47,332 nt of DNA, taken from assembly GCA_944385925.1 (NCBI GenBank), contig CALWZE010000049.1:1-47332 (forward strand). The letters run 5' to 3'. The notes beneath the pieces are model-generated. The model was given only the letters and a program-made list of their open reading frames with translations. It was not told the DNA's origin and made no database searches. Shown here piece after piece: positions 8,217 through 16,613 of the stretch (position 1 is the first letter of the stretch; every line of letters starts with the position of its first letter). The position numbers were made by a program, and so were the translations under genes. The stretch comes from an uncultured Clostridia bacterium (GTDB lineage Bacteria > Bacillota > Clostridia > Oscillospirales > Ruminococcaceae).

Positions 8217-9095
8217 TCAGCGGCGGTCATTCTCCCGTTCTTTTGCCTGCCTGTACATCTGCACATAACTTTCGTGCCTGCTGGGTTCAATTAGCTGCTC
8301 ATCCAGCGCCTTGAGCACTGCACAGCCTTTTTCAACCGTATGAGAGCAGCCGGCAAAATAACATTTTTGTTTGTACGGATCAAATTCCGGAAAACAGTCT
8401 GCCAGCTCTTCTTTTTTGATCGCGACCGTATGTTCAAGGTCGATGGCGGAAAAGCCGGGAGTATCTGCGATCCAACCGCCCTCGAAGGGATACAATTCAA
8501 CCGCTCTGGTTGTGTGCCGACCGCGGCCGAGCTTTTTGCTTGTTTCCCCAGTCTCCAGCTTAAGAGCCGGGCAAAGCATATTCAGCAGGGTTGACTTGCC
8601 GACCCCGCTGTTGCCAATAAATACGCTCAGTTTCCCCTGTCCCAACTCTCGTATTCTGTTGAATCCATTCTTTTCATCGGCGCGCAGATCAATCGTTTCA
8701 AACCCGGCATGGCGGTAAATTTTCAGGAATTCATCCGCCTGCACAAGATCGGTTTTTGTCAGGACGATTACCGGCACAACACCGTTTTTACAGGCAATGG
8801 CGCTCAGTTCATCCACGACCCGCAGGTTCGGACGAGGATCACAGGCAGACACAACAAGAAACAGGCGGTCAACATTCGCGACCGGTGGACGCTGAAACGC
8901 GTTGGTTCTGGGCGCAATTTCGCTCAGGACGTAGCCGCCCTCTTCGCCTTCCACCGTAACCCTGTCGCCCGCAAGGGGGGTTATTTTCTGTTTTCTGAAG
9001 ATTCCTCTCGCACGGCACTCCAATACAGTATCGGCGGTTTTTACGTAATAAAAACCGCCGACACCTTTTACTACCGTTCCCTGAATACCCGCCAT
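8217..9095 (-). CDS. rsgA: Ribosome small-subunit-dependent GTPase A
   Basis: 292 residues, full length. RsgA (YjeQ/CpgA) is a late 30S assembly factor that checks the decoding site. It has the circularly permuted GTPase order of the family: G4 TKTD at 113-116, then the P-loop GNSGVGKST at 161-169, then G3 DTPG at 211-214. An N-terminal OB fold precedes it, and a C-terminal zinc knuckle has C245, C250, H252 and C258. The start ATG shares a base with the prkC TGA, so the two are coupled; stp-prkC-rsgA is the standard Firmicutes order, and CpgA is a known PrkC substrate in Bacillus. Stop TGA. Confidence 0.97.
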   Translation of the reverse strand: MAGIQGTVVKGVGGFYYVKTADTVLECRARGIFRKQKITPLAGDRVTVEGEEGGYVLSEIAPRTNAFQRPPVANVDRLFLVVSACDPRPNLRVVDELSAIACKNGVVPVIVLTKTDLVQADEFLKIYRHAGFETIDLRADEKNGFNRIRELGQGKLSVFIGNSGVGKSTLLNMLCPALKLETGETSKKLGRGRHTTRAVELYPFEGGWIADTPGFSAIDLEHTVAIKKEELADCFPEFDPYKQKCYFAGCSHTVEKGCAVLKALDEQLIEPSRHESYVQMYRQAKERENDRR

Positions 9096-11266
9096 CAGCC
9101 GGTGACCGTGATGGTTGCGCTTGCTACAGCCTGCCCGTTTACCGTTGCGGTAATCGTCGCGCTTCCAGCCGCGACGCCGGTAATAGCCCCGGTCGTCGGA
9201 TCAACTGTGGCAATGCCGGGATTGTCGCTCGTAAAGGTTGCGCCGCCGACTGAGCAGGTCGCTGTCGCCGTTCCCCCGACTGCAATTGAGGTTGGATTAA
9301 TTGTAACTGTCGCAGCGGGCGGCGTTGTGCCGTTTCCAAAGTCCGTCCCAAGCGTTGGCGCCGACACCTCTCCGGAAACGAGGTTTACGTTATAAGTTGC
9401 AAACAGATAATCCTTGCCCGACTCGCCCTTAACATAAATCTGGAGCTGTCCGTCTGTTGTTGCGGTGAAGTCCACCTTGAACGAGCCGCCAGGCGTCGCG
9501 TCGGCCGGACCCGCCACATTCGCGCCCGCATAAACCGCATAGACCTTATACTTTGTCGAGTTTTCCACCGTAGCCGGCAGGCCTGTCGCCGTAACACTGA
9601 ACGCGCGAGAGGAAACGCCCTTGCTGACCACCAGGTCGATGGAGGTATTACTCTCCACCTTGGCGCCTTCCGCTATGCTCTGGCTGATAACGGTGCCTGC
9701 GGGCTTATCGCTGTCCTGCATGGTAACTTCGCCGCGTTTAAGACCATAGCTTGCGAGTGTGGTCGTCGCTTCATACAGCGTAAGATCCACCAGCTTCGGC
9801 ACTACCGTTGTGGAGGTAGAGGTCAGAGTATTGACGTAGATCACAACCACTTCGCCTGTTTCAAGCTCAGTGCCAACCGGCGGGTTTACCTGCACGATGC
9901 GGTTTGTTTCATAATTCGTGTCTGAAATAGACTCCTGACGGACGACAAGGCCGAGGTTTCGCAGTACCGTCTTGCCTTCACCCGAAGTTGAGCCAATAAT
10001 GTCTGGCACGGTCACAATTTCAGCGCCTTTGCTGACGTAAAGGGTAATTTCACCGGTTTCCTTGATCTTTTTCGGAGGCAGCGGGCTTTGATCATACACA
10101 ACGCCGACCGGCTCCTTGCTGTATTCTTCAACATAGGTGAATTTGAAATTCTTATAGGCCTCGTTATTCTGAATCTCTGTCACTGTCTGCCCGATAAAGT
10201 TCGGCAGATCAACATCCAGCTTTTCATTCTCGAGCAGGCCAAAAGCAAAGACCAGCAGCACGATCGTGCTAATCACGCATGCCGCGGTCACTCCGAGCAT
10301 CAGTGCAACGGAAAGACTTCCCTTGCGGCGCTTTTTGGCCGGTTTCTTTTTCGCCCCGGTTTCCTCTGTTTTACCGGACTTATCCACATATTTTGTCGGA
10401 CCGTCGTCGGAAAAATATTTATAGGCGAAAACAATGCTGGGATTCTTTTTGAAGTCGTCGATATCCCGCAGCATCTGCGAAGCGCTCTGGTAACGCACCG
10501 AAGGATCTTTTGCCATCGCCTTAAGGGTGATTTCTTCCAGACCCTCCGGGATTTCCGGCACGATTTCGCGCGGGCTTTTCGGCGCGTCCGAAATCTGCTT
10601 AATTGCGATGGAAACGGCGCTGTCCGAGTCAAAGGGCAGCTTTCCGGTCAGCATCTCATACATCATAATGCCAACGCTGTACAGATCGGCCTTTGCGTCG
10701 GTTATATCGCCTTTTGCCTGCTCCGGACTGATGTAATGGACCGAACCGATGGTCTTGTCGGTAATGGTTCGGGTCTCGCTGCGTGAAAAACGCGCGATGC
10801 CGAAATCCATGACCTTGATTGAACCGTCCTCAAGCAGCATGATATTTTGCGGCTTGATGTCCCGATGCACGATACCGCGGTCATGCGCATGCTGCAGGGC
10901 GCGCAGAATCTGCACCGTGAAATGAACGGTATCTTTCCAGCTCAGGGGCTTTTTGCGCTCAATGTACTCCTTGAGCGTAATTCCATCGATGTACTCCATG
11001 ACGATATACTGAACCGCATCCGAAAAGTTAACGTCAAACACCTTGACGATATTCGGGTGGGACAGCAGTCCGATCGCCTTGGATTCGTTTTTGAACCGGC
11101 GCACCAGTTCCTCGTTGTCCAGAAATTCTTCCCGCAGCACTTTGACAGCAACAATACGGTTTTCCTTCAGATCACGGGCACGATAAACGTTGGCCATCCC
11201 GCCGACGCCAATGAGCTCCAGGATCTCATATCTGCCGTCAAGTTTTTTTCCAATATAATCGATCAT
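9095..11266 (-). CDS. prkC: PASTA-domain serine/threonine protein kinase with extra C-terminal Big-2 domain
   Basis: 723 residues. Kinase domain about 10-275: glycine loop GVGGMANVYRA, catalytic K42, HRDIKPQN with D136, DFG at 154-156, SPEQAKG. A Lys/Arg-rich linker leads to one membrane span (about 319-345). Outside are three PASTA repeats (about 350-415, 416-485, 486-555), which in PrkC sense muropeptides/lipid II, then a beta-rich segment and a bacterial Ig-like Big-2 domain (about 650-723, TINPTSIAVGGTATATC...ATVDPTTGAITGVAAG). The Big-2 addition is not present in Bacillus PrkC and makes the protein longer than the usual 620-670. It pairs with the stp phosphatase upstream and overlaps rsgA downstream. 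Stop TGA. Confidence 0.96.
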   Translation of the reverse strand: MIDYIGKKLDGRYEILELIGVGGMANVYRARDLKENRIVAVKVLREEFLDNEELVRRFKNESKAIGLLSHPNIVKVFDVNFSDAVQYIVMEYIDGITLKEYIERKKPLSWKDTVHFTVQILRALQHAHDRGIVHRDIKPQNIMLLEDGSIKVMDFGIARFSRSETRTITDKTIGSVHYISPEQAKGDITDAKADLYSVGIMMYEMLTGKLPFDSDSAVSIAIKQISDAPKSPREIVPEIPEGLEEITLKAMAKDPSVRYQSASQMLRDIDDFKKNPSIVFAYKYFSDDGPTKYVDKSGKTEETGAKKKPAKKRRKGSLSVALMLGVTAACVISTIVLLVFAFGLLENEKLDVDLPNFIGQTVTEIQNNEAYKNFKFTYVEEYSKEPVGVVYDQSPLPPKKIKETGEITLYVSKGAEIVTVPDIIGSTSGEGKTVLRNLGLVVRQESISDTNYETNRIVQVNPPVGTELETGEVVVIYVNTLTSTSTTVVPKLVDLTLYEATTTLASYGLKRGEVTMQDSDKPAGTVISQSIAEGAKVESNTSIDLVVSKGVSSRAFSVTATGLPATVENSTKYKVYAVYAGANVAGPADATPGGSFKVDFTATTDGQLQIYVKGESGKDYLFATYNVNLVSGEVSAPTLGTDFGNGTTPPAATVTINPTSIAVGGTATATCSVGGATFTSDNPGIATVDPTTGAITGVAAGSATITATVNGQAVASATITVTG

Positions 11267-11298
11267 CTTAACCTCCGCTTGTCATATCGCGCCGGCGC

Positions 11299-12030
11299 TC
11301 AGGCCCCAAGCACCACGGCTGTAATGTTGTCATAGCCGCCCGCCTGCACCGCGCTTTGTACCAGCTTATCCGCGACGCGGTAAAATTCATTGTCCGTTAC
11401 AATCTCAAAAATACGCGCATCACTCAGCATATTTGACAGACCATCCGAACACAGAATCAATATGTCTCCCTTTGCAAATTTGTGTTCATCATAGTCAATC
11501 CGTGTATCGGTGTCAACGCCCAGAGCGCTGGTAATGATATTTTTATTGGGGTGATTTGTGGCCTGTTCCGCCGTGATTCTACCGCTGTCCAACAGCTCCT
11601 GCACGATAGAATGGTCCTTTGTAAGCTGTTTTATGCCGTTTTTCTGAATCAAATAGGCCCGGCTGTCTCCGGCATGCACGATCTGCGCAAGGCCATCACG
11701 CACAATCGCCGCCACAACCGTTGTGCCCATGGTGATTGCGGTCGTTCCGTTTTCATGGGATACGGCATAAATCTGTTCGTTGCATCTTTTCACCGTTTCC
11801 AGCAGAAAAGCGCGCACCGCCTCCGGTGTCAGCAGATCGGTCACCCTTTTCTGAATCTCCCTTTGCAGGTATTCTCCCGCCATTTTGGATGCGCGACCGC
11901 CCTCGGCAACGCCGCCCATACCGTCGCACAGCACGATCCAGTATGTATCGTCACGCAGCCGGCCTGCACGGTAAAAATCCTGATTTTCAGTATGTTTGCA
12001 CCCAAGATCGGTGCTTGCGGTGAGTTTCAA
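11299..12030 (-). CDS. stp: PP2C-family serine/threonine phosphatase (PrpC/Stp), TTG start
   Basis: 243 residues from a TTG at 12030. This start is chosen because AGGAGG stands seven bases before it and the protein then begins (M)KLTASTDLGCKHTENQD, as the family does; the upstream in-frame ATG would lie deep inside rlmN. PP2C metal and phosphate motifs are present: ENQD, CDGMGG, HAGDSRAYL, TKDHS, LCSDGLSN and GYDNITAVV. It removes phosphates placed by PrkC, encoded 32 bases downstream. The TTG overlaps the rlmN stop (TTGA), giving tight translational coupling. Stop TGA. Confidence 0.94.
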   Translation of the reverse strand: MKLTASTDLGCKHTENQDFYRAGRLRDDTYWIVLCDGMGGVAEGGRASKMAGEYLQREIQKRVTDLLTPEAVRAFLLETVKRCNEQIYAVSHENGTTAITMGTTVVAAIVRDGLAQIVHAGDSRAYLIQKNGIKQLTKDHSIVQELLDSGRITAEQATNHPNKNIITSALGVDTDTRIDYDEHKFAKGDILILCSDGLSNMLSDARIFEIVTDNEFYRVADKLVQSAVQAGGYDNITAVVLGA

Positions 12031-13091
12031 GGCTGTTCCTCCTGGATTGATTGAGCTTTCTTTTCCTGCGCGACCTCCCGCCGCAGCTGGCCGCAAGCCG
12101 CGCTGATATCGTTTCCAAGTGTACGGCGCACCGTAGCGTTTATCCCCAGCGCCTCCAACTGCTTTTGAAAACGCAACGCCGATTCACGCGTTGCATGAAA
12201 ACCTGTGTCCCGCACCGGGTTAACCGGAATCAGGTTGACGTGCGCGCCCATCCCGCGAATTAACTGCGCAAGCGCGCGGGCGTCCTCCTCACTGTTGTTT
12301 TGTCCCTCAATGACGGCGTATTCAAAGGTAACCCTTCGTCCTGTCTGCGCAAAATAGCGGCGGCAGGCCGCAATCAGGGTGTCTATGTTATACGCTTTGT
12401 TGATCGGCATTGTTTTTATACGCTGTTCGTCGGTCGGCGCGTGCAGCGATATGGCCAGATTCAGCTGTCTTTTTTGTGCAGCCAACTCATCGATGCGCGG
12501 CACGATGCCGCAAGTCGACAATGTAATTGCGCGTCCGGCCAGATTATATCCCTGCGGATCGGTCACCAGATCGCAAAAGCGCGTCACCGCCTCGAAATTA
12601 TCCAGCGGCTCGCCGATTCCCATCAGAACAACGCTGTCCACCCGCTCTGAGAGCAGTTCGGATACTTTATACACCTGCAAAAGAATTTCGCTTGGCGCAA
12701 GGCTTCGCACCAGACCGTTCTGTGTCGAAGCGCAGAATTTGCAGCCCATACGGCAGCCGACCTGCGAAGAAACACAGACCGAAATTCCGTGATGATACCG
12801 CATTGCGACCGTTTCGATACAGTTGCCGTCCGCCAGGGAAAAGAGATATTTTCTGGTCCCGTCAGCGGAACACTGCTCTCGCACAACACCGAGATCACCG
12901 ATTTTGAAGCGGGCAGAAAGGCTTTCCCGAAGCTTTTTGCCAAGATCGGTCATCTGCATAAAGTCATGCACCCGCGCGCCATGCAGCCATTTAAATATCT
13001 GCGCGGCGCGGAATTTCGGTTCGCCGAGCGACAGCAGCGCCTCGCTGAGTTCCGCATGATTCATAGACAGGATGTCAGCATCATCAAACAT
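12027..13091 (-). CDS. rlmN: Dual-specificity 23S rRNA A2503 / tRNA A37 methyltransferase RlmN
   Basis: 354 residues. Radical SAM enzyme that makes 2-methyladenosine at A2503 of 23S rRNA. The CxxxCxxC cluster is C113, C117, C120 (GCRMGCKFC); the mechanistic cysteine near the C-terminus is C333 (ISAACGQLRRE). The start at 13091 gives a normal N-terminus (SMNHAELSEALLSLGEPKFRA), though only a weak GGAAAG site lies upstream. An inner ATG at residue 10 is possible. Located between rsmB and stp as in B. subtilis (yloM-yloN-prpC). Stop TGA within the stp start. Confidence 0.96.
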   Translation of the reverse strand: MFDDADILSMNHAELSEALLSLGEPKFRAAQIFKWLHGARVHDFMQMTDLGKKLRESLSARFKIGDLGVVREQCSADGTRKYLFSLADGNCIETVAMRYHHGISVCVSSQVGCRMGCKFCASTQNGLVRSLAPSEILLQVYKVSELLSERVDSVVLMGIGEPLDNFEAVTRFCDLVTDPQGYNLAGRAITLSTCGIVPRIDELAAQKRQLNLAISLHAPTDEQRIKTMPINKAYNIDTLIAACRRYFAQTGRRVTFEYAVIEGQNNSEEDARALAQLIRGMGAHVNLIPVNPVRDTGFHATRESALRFQKQLEALGINATVRRTLGNDISAACGQLRREVAQEKKAQSIQEEQP

Positions 13092-13145
13092 TTTAGCACA
13101 TTCTTTCCAAACTTACCATATCACAGAGCAAAAAAGCCCCGGATT

Positions 13146-14447
13146 TTACTTTCTGTATTCGATTGCAGCCATAAAGAAGCCTTCCGGGCCGTTTTGGTCC
13201 GGCAAAATACGCAAAAAGCCCTCCTCTTGCGGTGCAGGTGCGCCTTCCACCTTTACCGGCACTGCGCAGAACTCCGGATGGTCATGCAAAAACGCGTGCA
13301 GGACCTGCTCATTTTCCCGCTTGTCGATGGTACAGGTGGAATAAACCAGTCGTCCGCCCGGTTTCAGCAGCGAAGCGCCTTTTTCCAAAATGGATCGCTG
13401 CAAATCGAAGAGCGGGTTGGTTTCCATCGGCGGTTTTTGACGCAGCTCGGGCTTTGCCGCAATCTCCCCATAACCGCTGCAGGGAACGTCACAGAGCACC
13501 CGGTCATAGCGCTTATCACTCTCAAAGGAAGCGGCATTTGCGCAGACCGTATGAATGATATGTACGCCTTCAAGCTCCGCCTGCCGCCGAAGCAGTGCAA
13601 GCCGGTTGTCATACAGGTCCAGTGCCGTAATCTCACCCCGGTCCCGCATACACTGGGCGGCTGTTAAGGTCTAGCCGCCCGGCGCCGCGCATAAATCCAG
13701 TATCTCCATGCCGGGCTCAGCCGCCAGCGCCAGCGCCGCCGTCTGGGCAGCTAGGCTTTGGATGCGCATTCTGCCGTCCGCCAGCGCGGCGCTGGCGAGA
13801 TATTCTCCCGAAAGCAGAATCGCCCCGTCAAGCGGCGCCGCCTCGGCTTTCACGCCCTCCTGCTCAAGATACTCGATCAGCGCCTCGCGGCTTGTTCGCA
13901 ACGTATTTACCCGTGCAGCGGGGCGCGGACGGCGCAGCATCGACCGCATGATTTCCTGCGCCCGCTCCCCATATTGGTTGATAAGCAGCGCAACCAGCTC
14001 AGGGCACAGCGCGTATTCAACGCTGAATCTTTCCTGCTCGCTGCTGATTTCCTGAATTGGCTGAAGTCCCCGCGCCGACGCCTTTCGAAGCACCGCGTTG
14101 ACAAGTCCTGCCGCGGAACTCTTTTTCATCGCCCTGCAAAGCCGGACGCTCTCGTTGACCGCGGCGGCAGCCGGCACCGAGTCCAGGAACAGACACTGAT
14201 AAAGCCCGGAGCGCAGCACCGCGCGCACCTCGGGGTCCAGACCGCCGACGCCCTTTTTCAGCAGCGGCGACAGCAGATAATCCAGTGTGATGGACCGCTC
14301 AAGGGTTCCGTAAAACACGGCGGCGGCAAAGCTGAGGTCGCGGCCTTCGAGGCCGCTGCGCGGAGCCTGCTGCTTGAATACCAGGTTGGAATAGCCGCCC
14401 TTCTCCACTTCGAGCAGGCACCGGACCGCCAAAAGCCTCGCCTGCAT
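13146..14447 (-). pseudogene. rsmB: 16S rRNA m5C967 methyltransferase with in-frame TAG at the motif-I lysine
   Basis: The frame runs from the ATG at 14447 to TAA at 13146, 433 codons, with one TAG at 13671-13673 (codon 259). Before it: the NusB-like RNA-binding N-domain and the SAM motif EILDLCAAPGG. After it, in the same frame: TLTAAQCMRDRGEITALDL, the catalytic DVPCSGYG and YSTCT cysteine motifs. In the family the residue after APGG is a conserved lysine, so AAG to TAG is a single-base change. Both halves look under normal constraint, with no other lesion. Options are a recent nonsense mutation, a base-call error, or read-through. The start overlaps the YugP stop. RsmB methylates C967 of 16S rRNA. 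Confidence 0.85.
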
Positions 14448-15154
14448 CAGTCTCTGTTGCGGCGGCCGAAAATCAGGATCAGCCGCAGCAGGTTCGCCAC
14501 AGACACGGCAAGCGCTGCGACATAGGTCATCGCGGCGGCGCTCAGCACCTTTTTCGCGCCGGACAATTCATCCTGATTCATCAAACCGCTGGAGTCGATC
14601 GCGGCAAGCGCACGGCTGCTCGCATTAAACTCTACGGGCAGGGTTACAAGCTGAAACAGCACCGACAGGCTGAAAAGCACAATGCCGATAAAGACCAACG
14701 GACGCATGCCGAACAGATAGCCCAGCAGAATCGCCGGCCAGGAAAGGTTTGCGCCGAGATTGCATACCGGCACAAGCGCCATGCGGAACCGGATCGGCGC
14801 ATACTCTTCCGCATATTGGCAGGCGTGCCCCGCCTCATGCGCGGCAACGCCGACCGCAGCAATAGACATGGAATTGTAGGTAGAGTCAGACAGGCGGATC
14901 ACGTTGGTCTGCGGATCATAATGATCGTTCAACTCACCTTTGATGTGCTCCACGCGCACAAACTGCAACCCGTTTGCATCCAGCACCCGGCGCGCCGCCT
15001 GCGCGCCGGTCAATCCGGACATTGTGCGATACTGATTGAACTTGTTAAAAGTGGACTTGACCTTGGCCTGCGCAATGAGCGCGATAACAAATGCCGGCAA
15101 AACCAGCACCAGATACCAGATATCAATGCCCATAAAGCTATAACCGTAAAACAT
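14447..15154 (-). CDS. yugP: YugP-family zinc metallopeptidase, membrane-bound
   Basis: 235 residues. An N-terminal span (DIWYLVLVLPAFVIALIAQ) is followed by a cytoplasmic-type domain with the zinc motif HEAGH (family HExxH) in GVAAHEAGHACQYAEEYAP, then three further hydrophobic segments (about 130-150, 155-175, 205-228). Members of this family (DUF-type neutral zinc metallopeptidase) have no firmly known substrate. In B. subtilis yugP is not in this cluster; here it sits between fmt and rsmB and overlaps the latter (TGATG). GGAGGG precedes the ATG and overlaps the fmt stop region. Stop TGA. Confidence 0.9.
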   Translation of the reverse strand: MFYGYSFMGIDIWYLVLVLPAFVIALIAQAKVKSTFNKFNQYRTMSGLTGAQAARRVLDANGLQFVRVEHIKGELNDHYDPQTNVIRLSDSTYNSMSIAAVGVAAHEAGHACQYAEEYAPIRFRMALVPVCNLGANLSWPAILLGYLFGMRPLVFIGIVLFSLSVLFQLVTLPVEFNASSRALAAIDSSGLMNQDELSGAKKVLSAAAMTYVAALAVSVANLLRLILIFGRRNRD

Positions 15155-15157
15155 ATC

Positions 15158-16081
15158 TTAACCCTCCGAAAGAATATCTCCGATTTTCAGCCGCAGACCC
15201 AGGCTCCATTCCCGTCCGGTCATCTGCCGGCTTCCCTCCGGCTTGACCGAGACAAGCTCAACCGCGCCGTTTTTGGCGGCAACGATCAGCGGGTCCAGCG
15301 AAAGAACCTCGCCTGGGCGGCCGCTCCTGTCCTCAACCGGACGCGCCTGCATCAGCTTGACCCGCTTTCCCGCCTGGACAAAGCAGGCGTTCGGCCAGAT
15401 GCACAGTGCACGCGCCTTATTGAAGATTGCGCGAGCGTCCTCCTGCCAGACAAATTCCCCGCTGTGTTTGTCAAAAGGCGGCGCGAAACTTACGCCCTCT
15501 TCCGGCTGGGGTTTGCGCTGCGCGTTTCCGGCCTGGATTGCGTCCGCTGTCTGCCGCAAAAGCTGCGCGCCGCTCTGTGCGACCTTCTCAAAAAGGGTGA
15601 CCGCGTCATCCTGGTCGGTGATCGGGATTTCCCGCACCGCGATGATGTCTCCGGTGTCCAGCCCTTCATCCATATACATCGCCGTCACGCCGGTTTTCTC
15701 TTCACCATTCAGCAGCGAATACTGAACCGGCGCCGCGCCGCGATATTTGGGCAGCAGCGAAGCGTGGATATTGACGCACCCATACCGTGGGATCTCCAGG
15801 ATCTCCTTTGGCAGAATTCGTCCATAAGCCACGACCGCAATCAGATCGGGCGAAAGCGAGCGGATCAGCTCGGCGGCTGAACCGTCCCGCAGCTTGACCG
15901 GCTGATAAACCGGTATTCCCAGCCGGTTTGCGCTCACCTTGACCGGCGGCGGCGTGATCACCGCTTTGCGCCCGACAGGCTTGTCCGGCTGACAGAAAAC
16001 CGCGCAAACTTCATGGTATTTAGCAAGCTCACAAAGCATGGTCGCCGCGATTTCCGGCGTGCCCATAAACAGGATTTTCAA
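15158..16081 (-). CDS. fmt: Methionyl-tRNA formyltransferase, TTG start
   Basis: 307 residues from TTG at 16081, chosen because GAGGAAG precedes it and it gives (M)KILFMGTPEIAATML, the canonical Fmt start; longer in-frame versions run into def. Catalytic features: VNIHASLLPKYRGAAP (Asn-His-SLLP), GVTAMYMDEGLDTGDII (Asp), and a C-terminal OB-like domain with tRNA-binding basic residues. Fmt formylates initiator Met-tRNA with 10-formyl-THF; Def, encoded next to it, removes the formyl group later. The start lies one base from the def TGA. Stop TAA. Confidence 0.95.
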   Translation of the reverse strand: MKILFMGTPEIAATMLCELAKYHEVCAVFCQPDKPVGRKAVITPPPVKVSANRLGIPVYQPVKLRDGSAAELIRSLSPDLIAVVAYGRILPKEILEIPRYGCVNIHASLLPKYRGAAPVQYSLLNGEEKTGVTAMYMDEGLDTGDIIAVREIPITDQDDAVTLFEKVAQSGAQLLRQTADAIQAGNAQRKPQPEEGVSFAPPFDKHSGEFVWQEDARAIFNKARALCIWPNACFVQAGKRVKLMQARPVEDRSGRPGEVLSLDPLIVAAKNGAVELVSVKPEGSRQMTGREWSLGLRLKIGDILSEG

Positions 16082-16082
16082 A

Positions 16083-16574
16083 TCAATCTTCCTCGCTTCC
16101 GAACATTTCGTCCAGTTCCTCATCGGTGTAAATTCTGTCTACCAGATCGATGAACAATTTGCCGTCCAGATGGTCGATCTCGTGGCAGGCCGCCCGCGCA
16201 GCCATCTCCTCGCAGTCCAGTTCAAACCAGTTGCCGTTACGGTCCTGCGCTTTTACCCGGACATGGCGGGGACGCATGACCAGTCCGCGCATGTCCGGAC
16301 AGCTCAGACATCCCTCATACGCGCCGACCTCTTCCTTGCTGCGTTCGATAATCTCGGGATTGATCAGTTCGACGATCTCATCCTCCCGCACAATGACCAC
16401 CGCGCGGCGCAGGATTCCCACCTGCGGCGCCGCAAGACCGAGTCCGTTCGCCTTGACCATCGTTTCGGCTAGATCGGTCATCAGCTCTGCCGTTTTGGGG
16501 CCAAAATCGGTTACCGGGCGGCAATGTTTGCGCAGCTGCTCGTCGCCGTTAATCAGTATGTTTCTCAAACCCAT
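16083..16574 (-). CDS. def: Peptide deformylase
   Basis: 163 residues. All three family motifs are present: GLGLAAPQVG (motif 1), EGCLSCP (motif 2, metal Cys) and CHEIDHLDGKLF (motif 3, HExxD/H). It removes the N-formyl group from nascent proteins. GAGGAAT lies before the ATG at 16574. An acidic C-terminal tail (DEELDEMFGSEED) overlaps the fmt ribosome site. Order priA-def-fmt as in Bacillus. Stop TGA. Confidence 0.97.
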   Translation of the reverse strand: MGLRNILINGDEQLRKHCRPVTDFGPKTAELMTDLAETMVKANGLGLAAPQVGILRRAVVIVREDEIVELINPEIIERSKEEVGAYEGCLSCPDMRGLVMRPRHVRVKAQDRNGNWFELDCEEMAARAACHEIDHLDGKLFIDLVDRIYTDEELDEMFGSEED

Positions 16575-16613
16575 TTTTTTATTCCTCGATTTCCTGATAT
16601 GTTATTTGTTCGT

